Below, one piece after another: positions 6,359 through 12,278 of a stretch of 12,278 nucleotides of DNA. Each line of letters opens with the position of its first letter. Within the stretch, counting starts at the first letter, position 1. The notes beneath the pieces are model-generated. The model was not told the origin of the DNA. It made no database searches and was given only the letters and a program-made list of their open reading frames with translations. Location of the stretch: assembly GCA_016839875.1 (NCBI GenBank), contig JAEOTK010000209.1, positions 1 to 12,278 on the forward strand. Direction: 5' to 3'. The position numbers and the translations under genes were made by a program. The DNA comes from Candidatus Heimdallarchaeota archaeon. GTDB lineage: Archaea > Asgardarchaeota > Heimdallarchaeia > Heimdallarchaeales > Heimdallarchaeaceae.

Positions 6359-8260
6359 ATGAGCGAATTTGGGGATATTAGATCAAAGTTAGAAGACTAT
6401 GAGAAGATTACAGTAGGTCTTCGTGAAATTTATTCTAAAGCCCCAGTAGCTATAGCTACAGCAAATTCTGAAGGAATGTTTATAGAAGGGAATCAAGCAA
6501 TTCTAGAACTCTTTGGTATAAAGAATTCTGCTGAATTGAAATTACTAAGTATATATGATGTCTTTCCTTTAACAGAAAAGACAAGAAAAGAGCTAAAGAG
6601 TGAAAAACCAGTTGAATATTCATCAACTTTTGATTTTGACAAATTGAGAAGAGACGGATTATTGAAAACTTCTAGAACAGGAATATCTCATCTTCAAATT
6701 TTCATCTCACCATTTTTCATAAGAGATGTAGGGCAGTCAGGATTTCTCAGTATTGTTGTAGACGTTACAGATAGGAGAAATATTGAAATAAAATTGAAAG
6801 AAAGTGAAGAGATCTATAGGAAGCTAGTAGATACTTCACCTGATGCTATTACTGTTACAGATATAGAAGGGAATGTTGTAACTATCTCTCAACAAACCCT
6901 CATTATGCATGGTTATAAAAACGAAGAAGAAGTTCTTGGAAAACCTGCAAGGATTTTCATTGATGAAGAAAGTCTCGAAGAAGCTCAAGAATATTTTAGA
7001 AAAACAGTAGAGGAAGGTAGTATTAGAAATGAAGAATATACTTTCATTCGTAAAGATGGAACTACTTTCCCAGCTTCATTAAGTGCATCAGTTATAACAG
7101 ATTCTGAAGGAAAGCCAACTCATATTATCGGAGTATCCAGAGATATAACAGCACAAAAAGAAGCAGAACAGACTCTCAAAGAAAATGCAGAAAAATTAAG
7201 ACTTCTATTTGATCATGCTAATGATAGTATTTTCATGTTCAAGTTGGACAAGAAAGGAAGAATGCAAAAATTTGCAGAAGTCAATGAAACAACTACAAAA
7301 TGGACTGGTTTTTCAAGAGAAGAATTACTTGAAATGACACCAGAACAGCTGTTACCAGAAGATGCATTGAAAGATGTTCAAGGAGTTATAAAACACATTC
7401 TTGAACACGGTTTTCTAACTTTTGAAACTGAAATTGTTCTGAAGGATGGCACACGATTACCTGTAGAATTCAGTTCAAGTTTATTTATACTAGATGAGGA
7501 ATTACATATTCTTTCTTCTGCAAGAGAAATAGCAGAGAGAGTTATTGCTCAAAGAGCGAGAGAAAAAGAAGTTGAAGATAAAACTTTACTGTTGGACATC
7601 ATAACTCATGACTTACGTAACTTTTTAGCTCCTGTTTGGGCATGTATTAGCGAAACTTTAGAAAATGAGGAAATGGAAATTGAAAGTTTTCAGGATAAAG
7701 CATTATCAGCAAGATCATCTCTAGCAAAAACTGATGCTCTAATAGACAACATATCTGTTCTCATGAAACATGATATAGATTTCACCTATGATTTGAAATC
7801 AACAAATATACTTGAGAATATTACTAAATGTGAGAAAGGGCTTAAGGAAGTATTCCCGGCTAAGAACATTGTTCTGAATACTGATAATATCGATCCTGAT
7901 CATAATATCTGTGCAGATATGCTTTTTGAACTGATGTTAATGAACATTTTGACAAATTCTGTAAAGAACGATTCTAAAGATATAACATTGATCATACTAA
8001 GCTCGAATGAAGTAGATGAAGATAAAATATTATTAACAATTTCTGATCACGGTGAAGGGATAAAACCTGAAGAGAGAGAGGGAATTTTTGAAAGATACGG
8101 AGAATTTAGAAAGAAAGGCAAAGGATCAGGATTGGGTCTATTCATAATTCAAACTCTTGTCAGAAGATATAATGGTGAAATATGGATAGAAAATTCTGTC
8201 GAAGATGATTACAAGAAAGGTACAACTTTCAAAATCAAACTTCAAAACGCAAAGAAATAA
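6359..8260 (+). CDS. Soluble sensor histidine kinase with three PAS domains
   Basis: The 633-residue protein has no signal peptide or membrane span, so it senses inside the cell. A short N-terminal helix leads to a divergent PAS domain (about 22-138, ending VVDVTDRR). A canonical PAS/PAC follows (about 152-267, with RKDGTTFP and GVSRDITAQKEAE) and then a third PAS (about 277-394, with LKDGTRLPVEF). A coiled linker (about 395-410) precedes the dimerisation helix with the H-box ITHDLRNFL, phospho-acceptor H417. The ATPase domain shows N-box residues N529/N533 (MNILTNS), a G1 box DHGEGI from D563 and a G2 box GKGSGLGL from G587. All residues needed for autophosphorylation are present. No receiver domain is encoded here, so it is an orphan kinase whose partner lies elsewhere. 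The ligand, possibly heme, flavin or a small molecule, cannot be read from sequence. The MFS gene begins 73 bases downstream on the same strand. Confidence 0.9.
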   Translation: MSEFGDIRSKLEDYEKITVGLREIYSKAPVAIATANSEGMFIEGNQAILELFGIKNSAELKLLSIYDVFPLTEKTRKELKSEKPVEYSSTFDFDKLRRDGLLKTSRTGISHLQIFISPFFIRDVGQSGFLSIVVDVTDRRNIEIKLKESEEIYRKLVDTSPDAITVTDIEGNVVTISQQTLIMHGYKNEEEVLGKPARIFIDEESLEEAQEYFRKTVEEGSIRNEEYTFIRKDGTTFPASLSASVITDSEGKPTHIIGVSRDITAQKEAEQTLKENAEKLRLLFDHANDSIFMFKLDKKGRMQKFAEVNETTTKWTGFSREELLEMTPEQLLPEDALKDVQGVIKHILEHGFLTFETEIVLKDGTRLPVEFSSSLFILDEELHILSSAREIAERVIAQRAREKEVEDKTLLLDIITHDLRNFLAPVWACISETLENEEMEIESFQDKALSARSSLAKTDALIDNISVLMKHDIDFTYDLKSTNILENITKCEKGLKEVFPAKNIVLNTDNIDPDHNICADMLFELMLMNILTNSVKNDSKDITLIILSSNEVDEDKILLTISDHGEGIKPEEREGIFERYGEFRKKGKGSGLGLFIIQTLVRRYNGEIWIENSVEDDYKKGTTFKIKLQNAKK

Positions 8261-8276
8261 CTTTTGCCGTTTAAGT

Positions 8277-8288
8277 AAAAATTTAAAT
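8277..8288 (+). promoter_or_regulatory. TATA-like box of the MFS transporter
   Basis: AAAATTTAAATG lies about 50 bases before the ATG at 8334, predicting a leader of about 25 bases. The transporter can therefore be expressed separately from the kinase upstream. Confidence 0.45.
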
Positions 8289-8300
8289 GACACTCATTTA
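8284..8300. promoter_or_regulatory. 17-base dyad overlapping the MFS TATA box
   Basis: TAAATGA-CAC-TCATTTA is a perfect 7+3+7 inverted repeat. Its left arm overlaps the 3' half of the TATA box and its right arm lies before the predicted start point. A protein bound here would block TBP/TFB or polymerase, the usual mode of archaeal repressors controlling exporters. No regulator gene is adjacent, so the cognate protein is unknown. Confidence 0.45.
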
Positions 8301-8333
8301 GTTTTGTGTAGAGAGGTCTAAATTACTCGGGAG

Positions 8334-9647
8334 ATGTTTGATTTGGAAAGTACTGCGAATAAAGGAACACTGAAATCGATGAATTTCAATGTTAAACTTG
8401 CCTTTCTTTTCTCTATTTTCCAATCTTTTGGAAGAGGTATATGGATGGGGAATGTTTTATCAGCATATATTTTCTTCTTCTCTGGTAAATCAAACACTCT
8501 ACTCGGTTGGACTTCTGCTGCAAGTGGTATTGCATTGACAGTTTTTGTTTTCCCAGCTGGAATTTTAGCAGATAAGTTTGGTCGAGATAAACTTCTCAAA
8601 GTAGCTGGTTTGATTGGTATAATGGGTTTGGCTTTTATTCTCTTCGGTGAGGATTTAGTTTACATTTTTGTTGCTTTAGCAGCATGGGGAATATTCCAAG
8701 CTTTAACCAGACCCGCTTTAGAATCTATCATAGCAGATTCTGTTGAATCAGGTAGAAGATCGAAAATCTACTCTTGGTTACATTTAGCTCGACAGGTAGC
8801 TATGTCTATTGGCCCTTTCATTAATGTAATTCTCTTTGTTGTTTTTGGAGATGAATGGGAACTTGATATTCTGAAAAAAGTAATCATCGTAGGGATAGTT
8901 ATTACTCTAGTCTCCGTCGGAATAATGTTTTTCTTTAGTGACAAAAGGAGTCTTGGAACTATCAGTGAATCAATAGAAGATGAAACAGCTCATGTAGAAC
9001 ATTCTAATGAAAACGGATTCGCATCTAGATTTTCTCAATCTCAAGCAAAGAAGCTCATTCCTATTCTCCTAGTAGCTTCCAACGTCATAATTGGTTTCGG
9101 AGCAGGGATGACGATAAAGTTCTTCACAATATTCTTTCTTGATGAAGAGCTGAACGCATTAAGTCCAATTTGGGTTCAAGTGATAATGGGATTAACAGCT
9201 ATCTTTACAGGTTTATCAAGTTTAGTTGCACAAAAATTCTCTCTTAAACGTGGAAGAGCTATGATAATTTTTACTGTTCAATTAATGGCAACTATATGTT
9301 TATTTGTTATATCTACCTATCCACCAATCTATGTTCTAATACCTATTTTCATAGCTAGAGGATCTTTAATGAATGCTGCCCAACCTCTTAGCAGAAGTAT
9401 TTTGATGGACATTGTTCCCAAAAAACACAGAGGAAAATGGAATGCACTAGAGACTGTAGCATGGGGATTTTTCTGGAACTTCTCTGCAGTTATTGGTGGT
9501 TATTTGGTAGGAGATATTCCACCATATAATTATAGACTTAACTTCTTAGTCACTGCATCAATCTATTTATTTGGGATAATTCCTATTCTCTTCCTAATAC
9601 CACTTGTTGGAAAAGAAAAAATTGCTGAACAACAGGAAAGCAATTAA
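8334..9647 (+). CDS. Major facilitator superfamily transporter
   Basis: The 437-residue protein has about twelve hydrophobic spans in two halves. The halves are joined by a long charged loop (about 202-240) rich in Glu, Ser and Asn. The loop between spans 2 and 3 carries the MFS signature GILADKFGRDK (76-86). A related basic loop in the second half, AQKFSLKRGRAM, is a weaker copy. The fold is secure, but the substrate is not. Drug or metabolite export is common for archaeal members of this type, and nothing here settles it. The start at 8334 has GGGAG touching the ATG and GAGAGG about 15 bases upstream. A second in-frame ATG at residue 16 (8379) just before the first span is an alternative. 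The gene follows the histidine kinase by 73 bases, has its own TATA box with an overlapping dyad, and converges on the HEAT-repeat gene. Confidence 0.88.
   Translation: MFDLESTANKGTLKSMNFNVKLAFLFSIFQSFGRGIWMGNVLSAYIFFFSGKSNTLLGWTSAASGIALTVFVFPAGILADKFGRDKLLKVAGLIGIMGLAFILFGEDLVYIFVALAAWGIFQALTRPALESIIADSVESGRRSKIYSWLHLARQVAMSIGPFINVILFVVFGDEWELDILKKVIIVGIVITLVSVGIMFFFSDKRSLGTISESIEDETAHVEHSNENGFASRFSQSQAKKLIPILLVASNVIIGFGAGMTIKFFTIFFLDEELNALSPIWVQVIMGLTAIFTGLSSLVAQKFSLKRGRAMIIFTVQLMATICLFVISTYPPIYVLIPIFIARGSLMNAAQPLSRSILMDIVPKKHRGKWNALETVAWGFFWNFSAVIGGYLVGDIPPYNYRLNFLVTASIYLFGIIPILFLIPLVGKEKIAEQQESN
9609..9624 (-). terminator. Possible U-tract for the HEAT gene inside the MFS 3' end
   Basis: No T-run follows the HEAT gene stop directly. 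The first leftward U-rich stretch is CAATTTTTTCTTTTCC, antisense to the last codons of the transporter. If used, the two convergent transcripts would overlap by roughly 60-70 bases. Confidence 0.3.
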
Positions 9648-9659
9648 AATTCTTCAGGA

Positions 9660-9680
9660 GTAGGTTCTTCCTTTCTTTCC
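9660..9680 (+). terminator. Pyrimidine-rich terminator after the MFS gene
   Basis: GTTCTTCCTTTCTTTCC follows the transporter stop within about 20 bases, a U/C-rich tract suited to archaeal termination. It lies in the 42-base gap between convergent genes. Confidence 0.4.
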
Positions 9681-9695
9681 CCATAGCAATCAACT
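9681..9695. repeat. Direct repeat copy 1, at the stop of the HEAT gene
   Basis: The plus-strand 15-mer CCATAGCAATCAACT spans the TGA stop of the HEAT gene (9690-9692). An identical copy, same orientation, lies at 11285-11299 across its start. Four of the next five bases also agree (19 of 20). Confidence 0.8.
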
Positions 9696-11288
9696 TTCTT
9701 CCAATTTTCTTAGAGTTTTTTTTACTACGTCTTTTAAATTTCCATCAGTTTCTCTTTCTATAGCTTGTTTCATTAGCTCCACTATTCTACTATCTTTAAA
9801 TCGATTTAAAGCGTCTAATGTTACTTCTCTTACCCTAATATTATTATATCCTAATGCTTGGATAAGAAATTTTACTATTCTATCATCAGTGAATTCTCCT
9901 AGAGCTAGTACTGTTGCTTCTCTTATCCTACTGTCTTCATCTTTCAATAATTTGATGAGAGGCTCAACTGAACTTGCTAATTTGAGTTGTTCTAAAGCAT
10001 GTATTGTAATTACTCTGACCCAAATGTCTTCATCTCCCAATGATTGGATGAGTGGTTCTATAGCTCTCTCGTCGTTGAGCGTTCCTAAAGCCCGTACTGC
10101 TGCTTCTCTCACGTTGCTATCTTCATCGTTCAATACTTTGATGAGTGGCTTAACTGCTCTCTTGTCATCATGTTGTCTTAAAGCCTTTACTACTGCTTCT
10201 CTCACCGTATTACTCCCATCTCCTAATTTTTGGATGAGTGGTTCCACTACTCTCGGATCTTTGATAAATTCTAGGACTTGTATTGTTGTTTCTCTCACTA
10301 GACTATCTTCATTATCCAAAGCTTGGATGAGGACTTCCACTACTTTATTGCCATTTAGTCGAATTAAGACTGTTCTTGCCTTTTTTCTCACATTCTCGCT
10401 TTCATCTCCTAATACTTGGATGAGGGGTTCCACTACTCTCGTGTCTTTGATTTCTCCTAGAGCTCCTACTGCACTTTCTCTAACCCAACTATCTTCATCT
10501 TTCAAAACTTCGATGAGAGGTTCAATTGCTCTCGAATTTTTGAGTTGACCTAAAGCTCGTACTGCACCTTGTCTCACCCAAAGATGTTCATCATTCAAAA
10601 CTTCGATGAGTGGTTCCACTGCTCTTGTATCTTCGAGTTCTCCAAGTAATAATGTTGCATCTTCTCTCACCCTCTCTCTTTCATCTCCCAAAGCTTGGAT
10701 GACTAGTTCAACTATTTTCTCGTCTTTGAATTCTCTTAATGCTTTTGCTGATAAAAACCTAATTCTTCCATCTTTCCATACTTGAATGAGTGGTTCTATT
10801 GCTCTTGCGTCTTTGAGTTGTTCTAGGGCTCGTGCTGCTGCATTTCTCACATCCTCATCTTCATCTTCTAATGTTTGAATGAGCAGATCTACTATTTTCG
10901 CTTCTTTGAATTCACCAAGGGCTCGTGCTACTGCACTTCTCACATATTTGTTTTTGTCTTTCAATGCTTCAATGAGTGGTTCCACTGCTTCTGGATTCTT
11001 AAGTTTTCCTAATGCATAAGCTGCACATTGTCTCACATGTGTATCTTCATCATTCAATGCAGCTATGAGAGGTGTTACTCCGTTGGAATCTCCTAATTTT
11101 CCTAAAGCTTCTGCAGCACAAGATCTCATTTCAGGATCTTTATCTTTCAAAACCTGAATCAGAGGTGGCAATGCTCTGGGATCTTTGGTTTCAGCTAAAA
11201 ATGCTACTGCTGTTACTCTCTCGTTCCAGGAACCATCTCTTAGTTGTTCTTCAAGATCTTTAAAATAATTATCACTATAATTTACCAT
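9690..11288 (-). CDS. HEAT-repeat (PBS-lyase type) scaffold protein
   Basis: From the ATG at 11288 the product is 532 residues, almost all tandem helical repeats of 31 residues. I count 15 full units between an N-terminal cap (about residues 7-35) and a C-terminal cap (about 500-532). The consensus is roughly D-x-R-A-V-E-P-L-I-x-x-L-x-D-E-D-x-x-V-R-x-x-A-x-x-A-L-G-x-L-K, the PBS lyase HEAT-like pattern. One unit, beginning DARAIEPLIQ, is two residues short. Such solenoids act as protein-binding scaffolds. Lyase activity is not implied, since that label comes from phycobilisome enzymes. No signal peptide, span or fused catalytic domain is present, so the protein is cytosolic. The frame extends three codons upstream to a TTG at 11297, but the ATG is the more natural start. 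The gene is monocistronic and framed by 15-base direct repeats at its start and stop. Confidence 0.9.
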   Translation of the reverse strand: MVNYSDNYFKDLEEQLRDGSWNERVTAVAFLAETKDPRALPPLIQVLKDKDPEMRSCAAEALGKLGDSNGVTPLIAALNDEDTHVRQCAAYALGKLKNPEAVEPLIEALKDKNKYVRSAVARALGEFKEAKIVDLLIQTLEDEDEDVRNAAARALEQLKDARAIEPLIQVWKDGRIRFLSAKALREFKDEKIVELVIQALGDERERVREDATLLLGELEDTRAVEPLIEVLNDEHLWVRQGAVRALGQLKNSRAIEPLIEVLKDEDSWVRESAVGALGEIKDTRVVEPLIQVLGDESENVRKKARTVLIRLNGNKVVEVLIQALDNEDSLVRETTIQVLEFIKDPRVVEPLIQKLGDGSNTVREAVVKALRQHDDKRAVKPLIKVLNDEDSNVREAAVRALGTLNDERAIEPLIQSLGDEDIWVRVITIHALEQLKLASSVEPLIKLLKDEDSRIREATVLALGEFTDDRIVKFLIQALGYNNIRVREVTLDALNRFKDSRIVELMKQAIERETDGNLKDVVKKTLRKLEES

Positions 11289-11299
11289 AGCAATCAACT
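11285..11299. repeat. Direct repeat copy 2, at the start of the HEAT gene
   Basis: CCATAGCAATCAACT on the plus strand contains, in reverse complement, the start region GTTGATTGCTATGG including the ATG at 11288 and the alternative TTG at 11297. It is identical to 9681-9695. Confidence 0.8.
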
Positions 11300-11374
11300 A
11301 TCTTTGATTTTGCTTATAACTCTTCTTCCTTATGGATATTAGTGCTCTTCACTTTCAATAAAGTCTCTCTTCCG

Positions 11375-11386
11375 GTTTAAATACTA
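11375..11386 (-). promoter_or_regulatory. TATA-like box, HEAT gene promoter (nearly symmetric)
   Basis: AGTATTTAAACC on the minus strand lies about 90 bases before the ATG at 11288, giving a leader of about 60 bases. The same bases read GGTTTAAATACT on the plus strand, also TATA-like. They could drive a rightward RNA starting near 11405, just ahead of the GC-rich island. Confidence 0.4.
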
Positions 11387-11433
11387 AAATCACCAATAGA
11401 CATTCGAGGATAAGCTCAGCTTAATGAGTTCTA

Positions 11434-11509
11434 TCTTCCCCGGGGGGAGAAATAATACTTCCCCCACCCAAACCCTTCATTCTCGTCCACACAGGGGGGT
11501 TTTCCCCCC
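11434..11509. other. GC-rich island of alternating C- and G-runs; candidate structured RNA or DNA element
   Basis: Within 76 bases there are successive blocks C4, G6, C5/C3/C3, G6 and C6, in a region otherwise poor in G and C. GGGGGGAG (11442-11449) pairs with CTTCCCCC (11458-11465) over eight positions, one G-U, around an 8-base loop. GGGGGG (11494-11499) and CCCCCC (11504-11509) form a perfect stem with a TTTT loop. The same runs can pair otherwise: 11434-11439 with 11445-11450, or 11461-11465 with 11494-11499. In AT-rich archaeal genomes such GC islands often mark functional RNAs. No known RNA family was recognised, and an assembly artefact at the homopolymers cannot be excluded. Confidence 0.5.
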
Positions 11510-11544
11510 AATATCTTCCAACATCAAATTCAATTTTTTCGATT

Positions 11545-11556
11545 GATTTATATTAC
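11545..11556 (+). promoter_or_regulatory. TATA box of the zinc-ribbon membrane protein
   Basis: GATTTATATTAC is a good archaeal TATA match about 85 bases ahead of the ATG at 11635. It predicts a start near 11576 and a leader of about 58 bases whose 5' end is the hairpin at 11584-11619. Confidence 0.5.
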
Positions 11557-11583
11557 ATTACACAAAATTGATAAAGAATTATA

Positions 11584-11619
11584 CTTGTTACTATTTGACT
11601 TCAAGCAAATAGTTGTAAG
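11584..11619 (+). promoter_or_regulatory. 5'-leader hairpin before the ribosome binding site
   Basis: Arms 11584-11597 and 11606-11619 pair at 13 of 14 positions as plus-strand RNA (two G-U pairs), with the inner eight pairs perfect (ACTATTTG/CAAATAGT) and an 8-base loop. The Shine-Dalgarno AGAGG (11621-11625) follows at once, nine bases before the ATG. Such a hairpin could protect the message or control ribosome access. Confidence 0.45.
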
Positions 11620-11634
11620 AAGAGGAAATTCTTC

Positions 11635-12278
11635 ATGAATAAAAAAATCATCATGGTAGGGTTAGTATTAGCAATACTATTCACCTCAGTTGCATCAGAA
11701 GCTTATGATTTCTATTATGCTCCTGAATCTCTGATTGTTGACAAACTCTATGATGATTTTGATGCTATTCTTGATGAAGGTTTTTGGTTCCTAGTGATTG
11801 ATAACACAGGGGCAGTTTCAACAGAGATTAATCGTAACGATGCATATGTCATATATGATCTAAGATTCTCTGTAACAAGTCTTCAAAATTTCTCAGATAG
11901 TTTAACGATACAAGCAGATAGTTATCACATAGTATCTTTCAACTTCAATCAAACAAGTAAATATGTAACAGAAGCTTTCTTCTCCATACACTCCTCCAGA
12001 AGAATTTCTGCATTTATTACTGATGCTAATGGTTTAGCACAGTATTTTGAACTAGTAGGAAGATTAGCTATTAACATCCAAAGACCAATTGTTTATTCTA
12101 TTATAGGTTTAGGAGTTGCTTTAGTTTGCGCTATTATTCTTTCTTCATTCTTAACCCATAAAAAAGAAGAACGAGATGAGATGATTACCCAAACACCACC
12201 GGATAAGGTTGATGAACCTGGTTATTGTAGGTATTGTGGAAAAACAATTAGGTCAGATATAAAAATCTGTAATGCTTG
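11635..12278 (+). CDS. Single-span membrane protein with outside domain and cytosolic zinc ribbon (truncated)
   Basis: Starting at the ATG after AGAGG, 214 codons are open to the window edge. A signal peptide (about residues 4-22) is followed by an exported, probably beta-rich domain (about 24-148) with many Phe, Tyr, Ser and Asn. A span lies at about 151-174, then the charged stretch HKKEERDE, a short Pro/Thr linker and the beginning of a zinc ribbon. C198 and C201 (CRYCGK) form the first knuckle. C212 begins the second, and the pattern predicts a fourth Cys just past the edge. The zinc ribbon resembles the small C-terminal or N-terminal ribbons (zinc_ribbon_2 type) common in archaeal and bacterial membrane proteins. 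The exported domain is not recognised. The layout puts a protein- or nucleic-acid-binding module inside the cell and a ligand-facing module outside. Confidence 0.8.
   Translation, partial: MNKKIIMVGLVLAILFTSVASEAYDFYYAPESLIVDKLYDDFDAILDEGFWFLVIDNTGAVSTEINRNDAYVIYDLRFSVTSLQNFSDSLTIQADSYHIVSFNFNQTSKYVTEAFFSIHSSRRISAFITDANGLAQYFELVGRLAINIQRPIVYSIIGLGVALVCAIILSSFLTHKKEERDEMITQTPPDKVDEPGYCRYCGKTIRSDIKICNA

Larger units (their letters stand above)
11289..11634. other. Intergenic region with structured elements, no gene seen
   Basis: No convincing reading frame is present on either strand. In order it holds the HEAT gene leader and promoter (to about 11390), a 13-base odd palindrome TAAGCTCAGCTTA (11411-11423), the GC-rich island (11434-11509), an AT-rich stretch with a T6 run (11533-11538), and the promoter and leader hairpin of the next gene. 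I see no tRNA, rRNA or CRISPR repeat. Confidence 0.6.

Noticed and set aside
8318..8599. Minus-strand open frame over the MFS start
   Set aside because: It is the antisense of a clear transporter N-terminus, has no ribosome binding site and shows no recognisable protein pattern.
9889..10548. Long open frame on the plus strand opposite the HEAT gene
   Set aside because: It mirrors the 93-base repeat periodicity and gives a low-complexity Ser/Leu/Thr-rich product. The minus frame has clear HEAT repeats.
9681..11299. Insertion sequence bounded by the 15-base direct repeats
   Set aside because: No transposase, terminal inverted repeats or recombinase lies between the repeats. The only content is the HEAT gene itself.
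11434..11509. Classical G-quadruplex on the minus strand
   Set aside because: GGGTTTGGGTGGGGG gives only three close G-runs. A fourth is more than 20 bases away and already in a strong hairpin, so hairpins explain the sequence better.
11289..11634. tRNA, SRP RNA or CRISPR array in the intergenic region
   Set aside because: No cloverleaf with T-loop, no conserved SRP or RNase P core motif and no spaced repeats could be seen.

Overview
The window is AT-rich and reads as a chromosomal segment of an archaeon. Start regions carry TATA-like boxes about 25 bases ahead of short or absent leaders, Shine-Dalgarno matches are short (GGTGAT, GAGG), gene ends are marked by T-rich tracts, and some genes appear to start with TTG or GTG. 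The gene mix points towards the Asgard archaea, possibly a Heimdallarchaeia-like lineage: PBS-lyase-type HEAT repeats, single-span surface proteins, a cytosolic zinc ribbon on a membrane protein, and an orphan PAS histidine kinase. That placement is an inference from gene style, because no marker gene is present.

Layout. 1-470 (minus) is the 5' part of a multi-pass membrane protein starting at TTG. A divergent promoter region separates it from a plus-strand surface protein with an Ig/fibronectin-like domain and a C-terminal anchor (675-1559). A convergent pair of T-rich terminators follows, then a minus-strand secreted protein of unknown family (1649-2590). Next is a two-gene minus operon: an iron-sulfur-flavoprotein-like FMN reductase (3886-4596), then an aminoglycoside-phosphotransferase-fold kinase (2824-3864). 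Upstream of it is a separately promoted membrane glycerophosphodiesterase (4677-6197). A divergent region rich in dyad symmetry leads to a soluble three-PAS histidine kinase (6359-8260, plus) and then an MFS transporter (8334-9647, plus). A 17-base dyad overlaps the transporter's TATA box. Convergent to it lies a HEAT-repeat protein of about 17 repeats (9690-11288, minus). Its start and stop codons are embedded in identical 15-base direct repeats.

The 346 bases from 11289 to 11634 have no gene but hold the most unusual DNA in the window. This is a compact island of alternating C-runs and G-runs (about 11434-11509) that can fold into competing hairpins, in an otherwise AT-rich setting. Downstream is a 5'-leader hairpin ahead of a truncated membrane protein (11635 to the window end) with a signal peptide, an outside domain, one membrane span and a cytosolic zinc ribbon.

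Much of the window concerns the cell surface: five membrane or secreted proteins, an envelope-facing phosphodiesterase and a transporter, plus one sensor kinase and one repeat scaffold. No single conserved pathway or known defence system is visible. The strongest leads for something new are the GC-rich structured island, the direct repeats framing the HEAT gene, and the promoter dyads.
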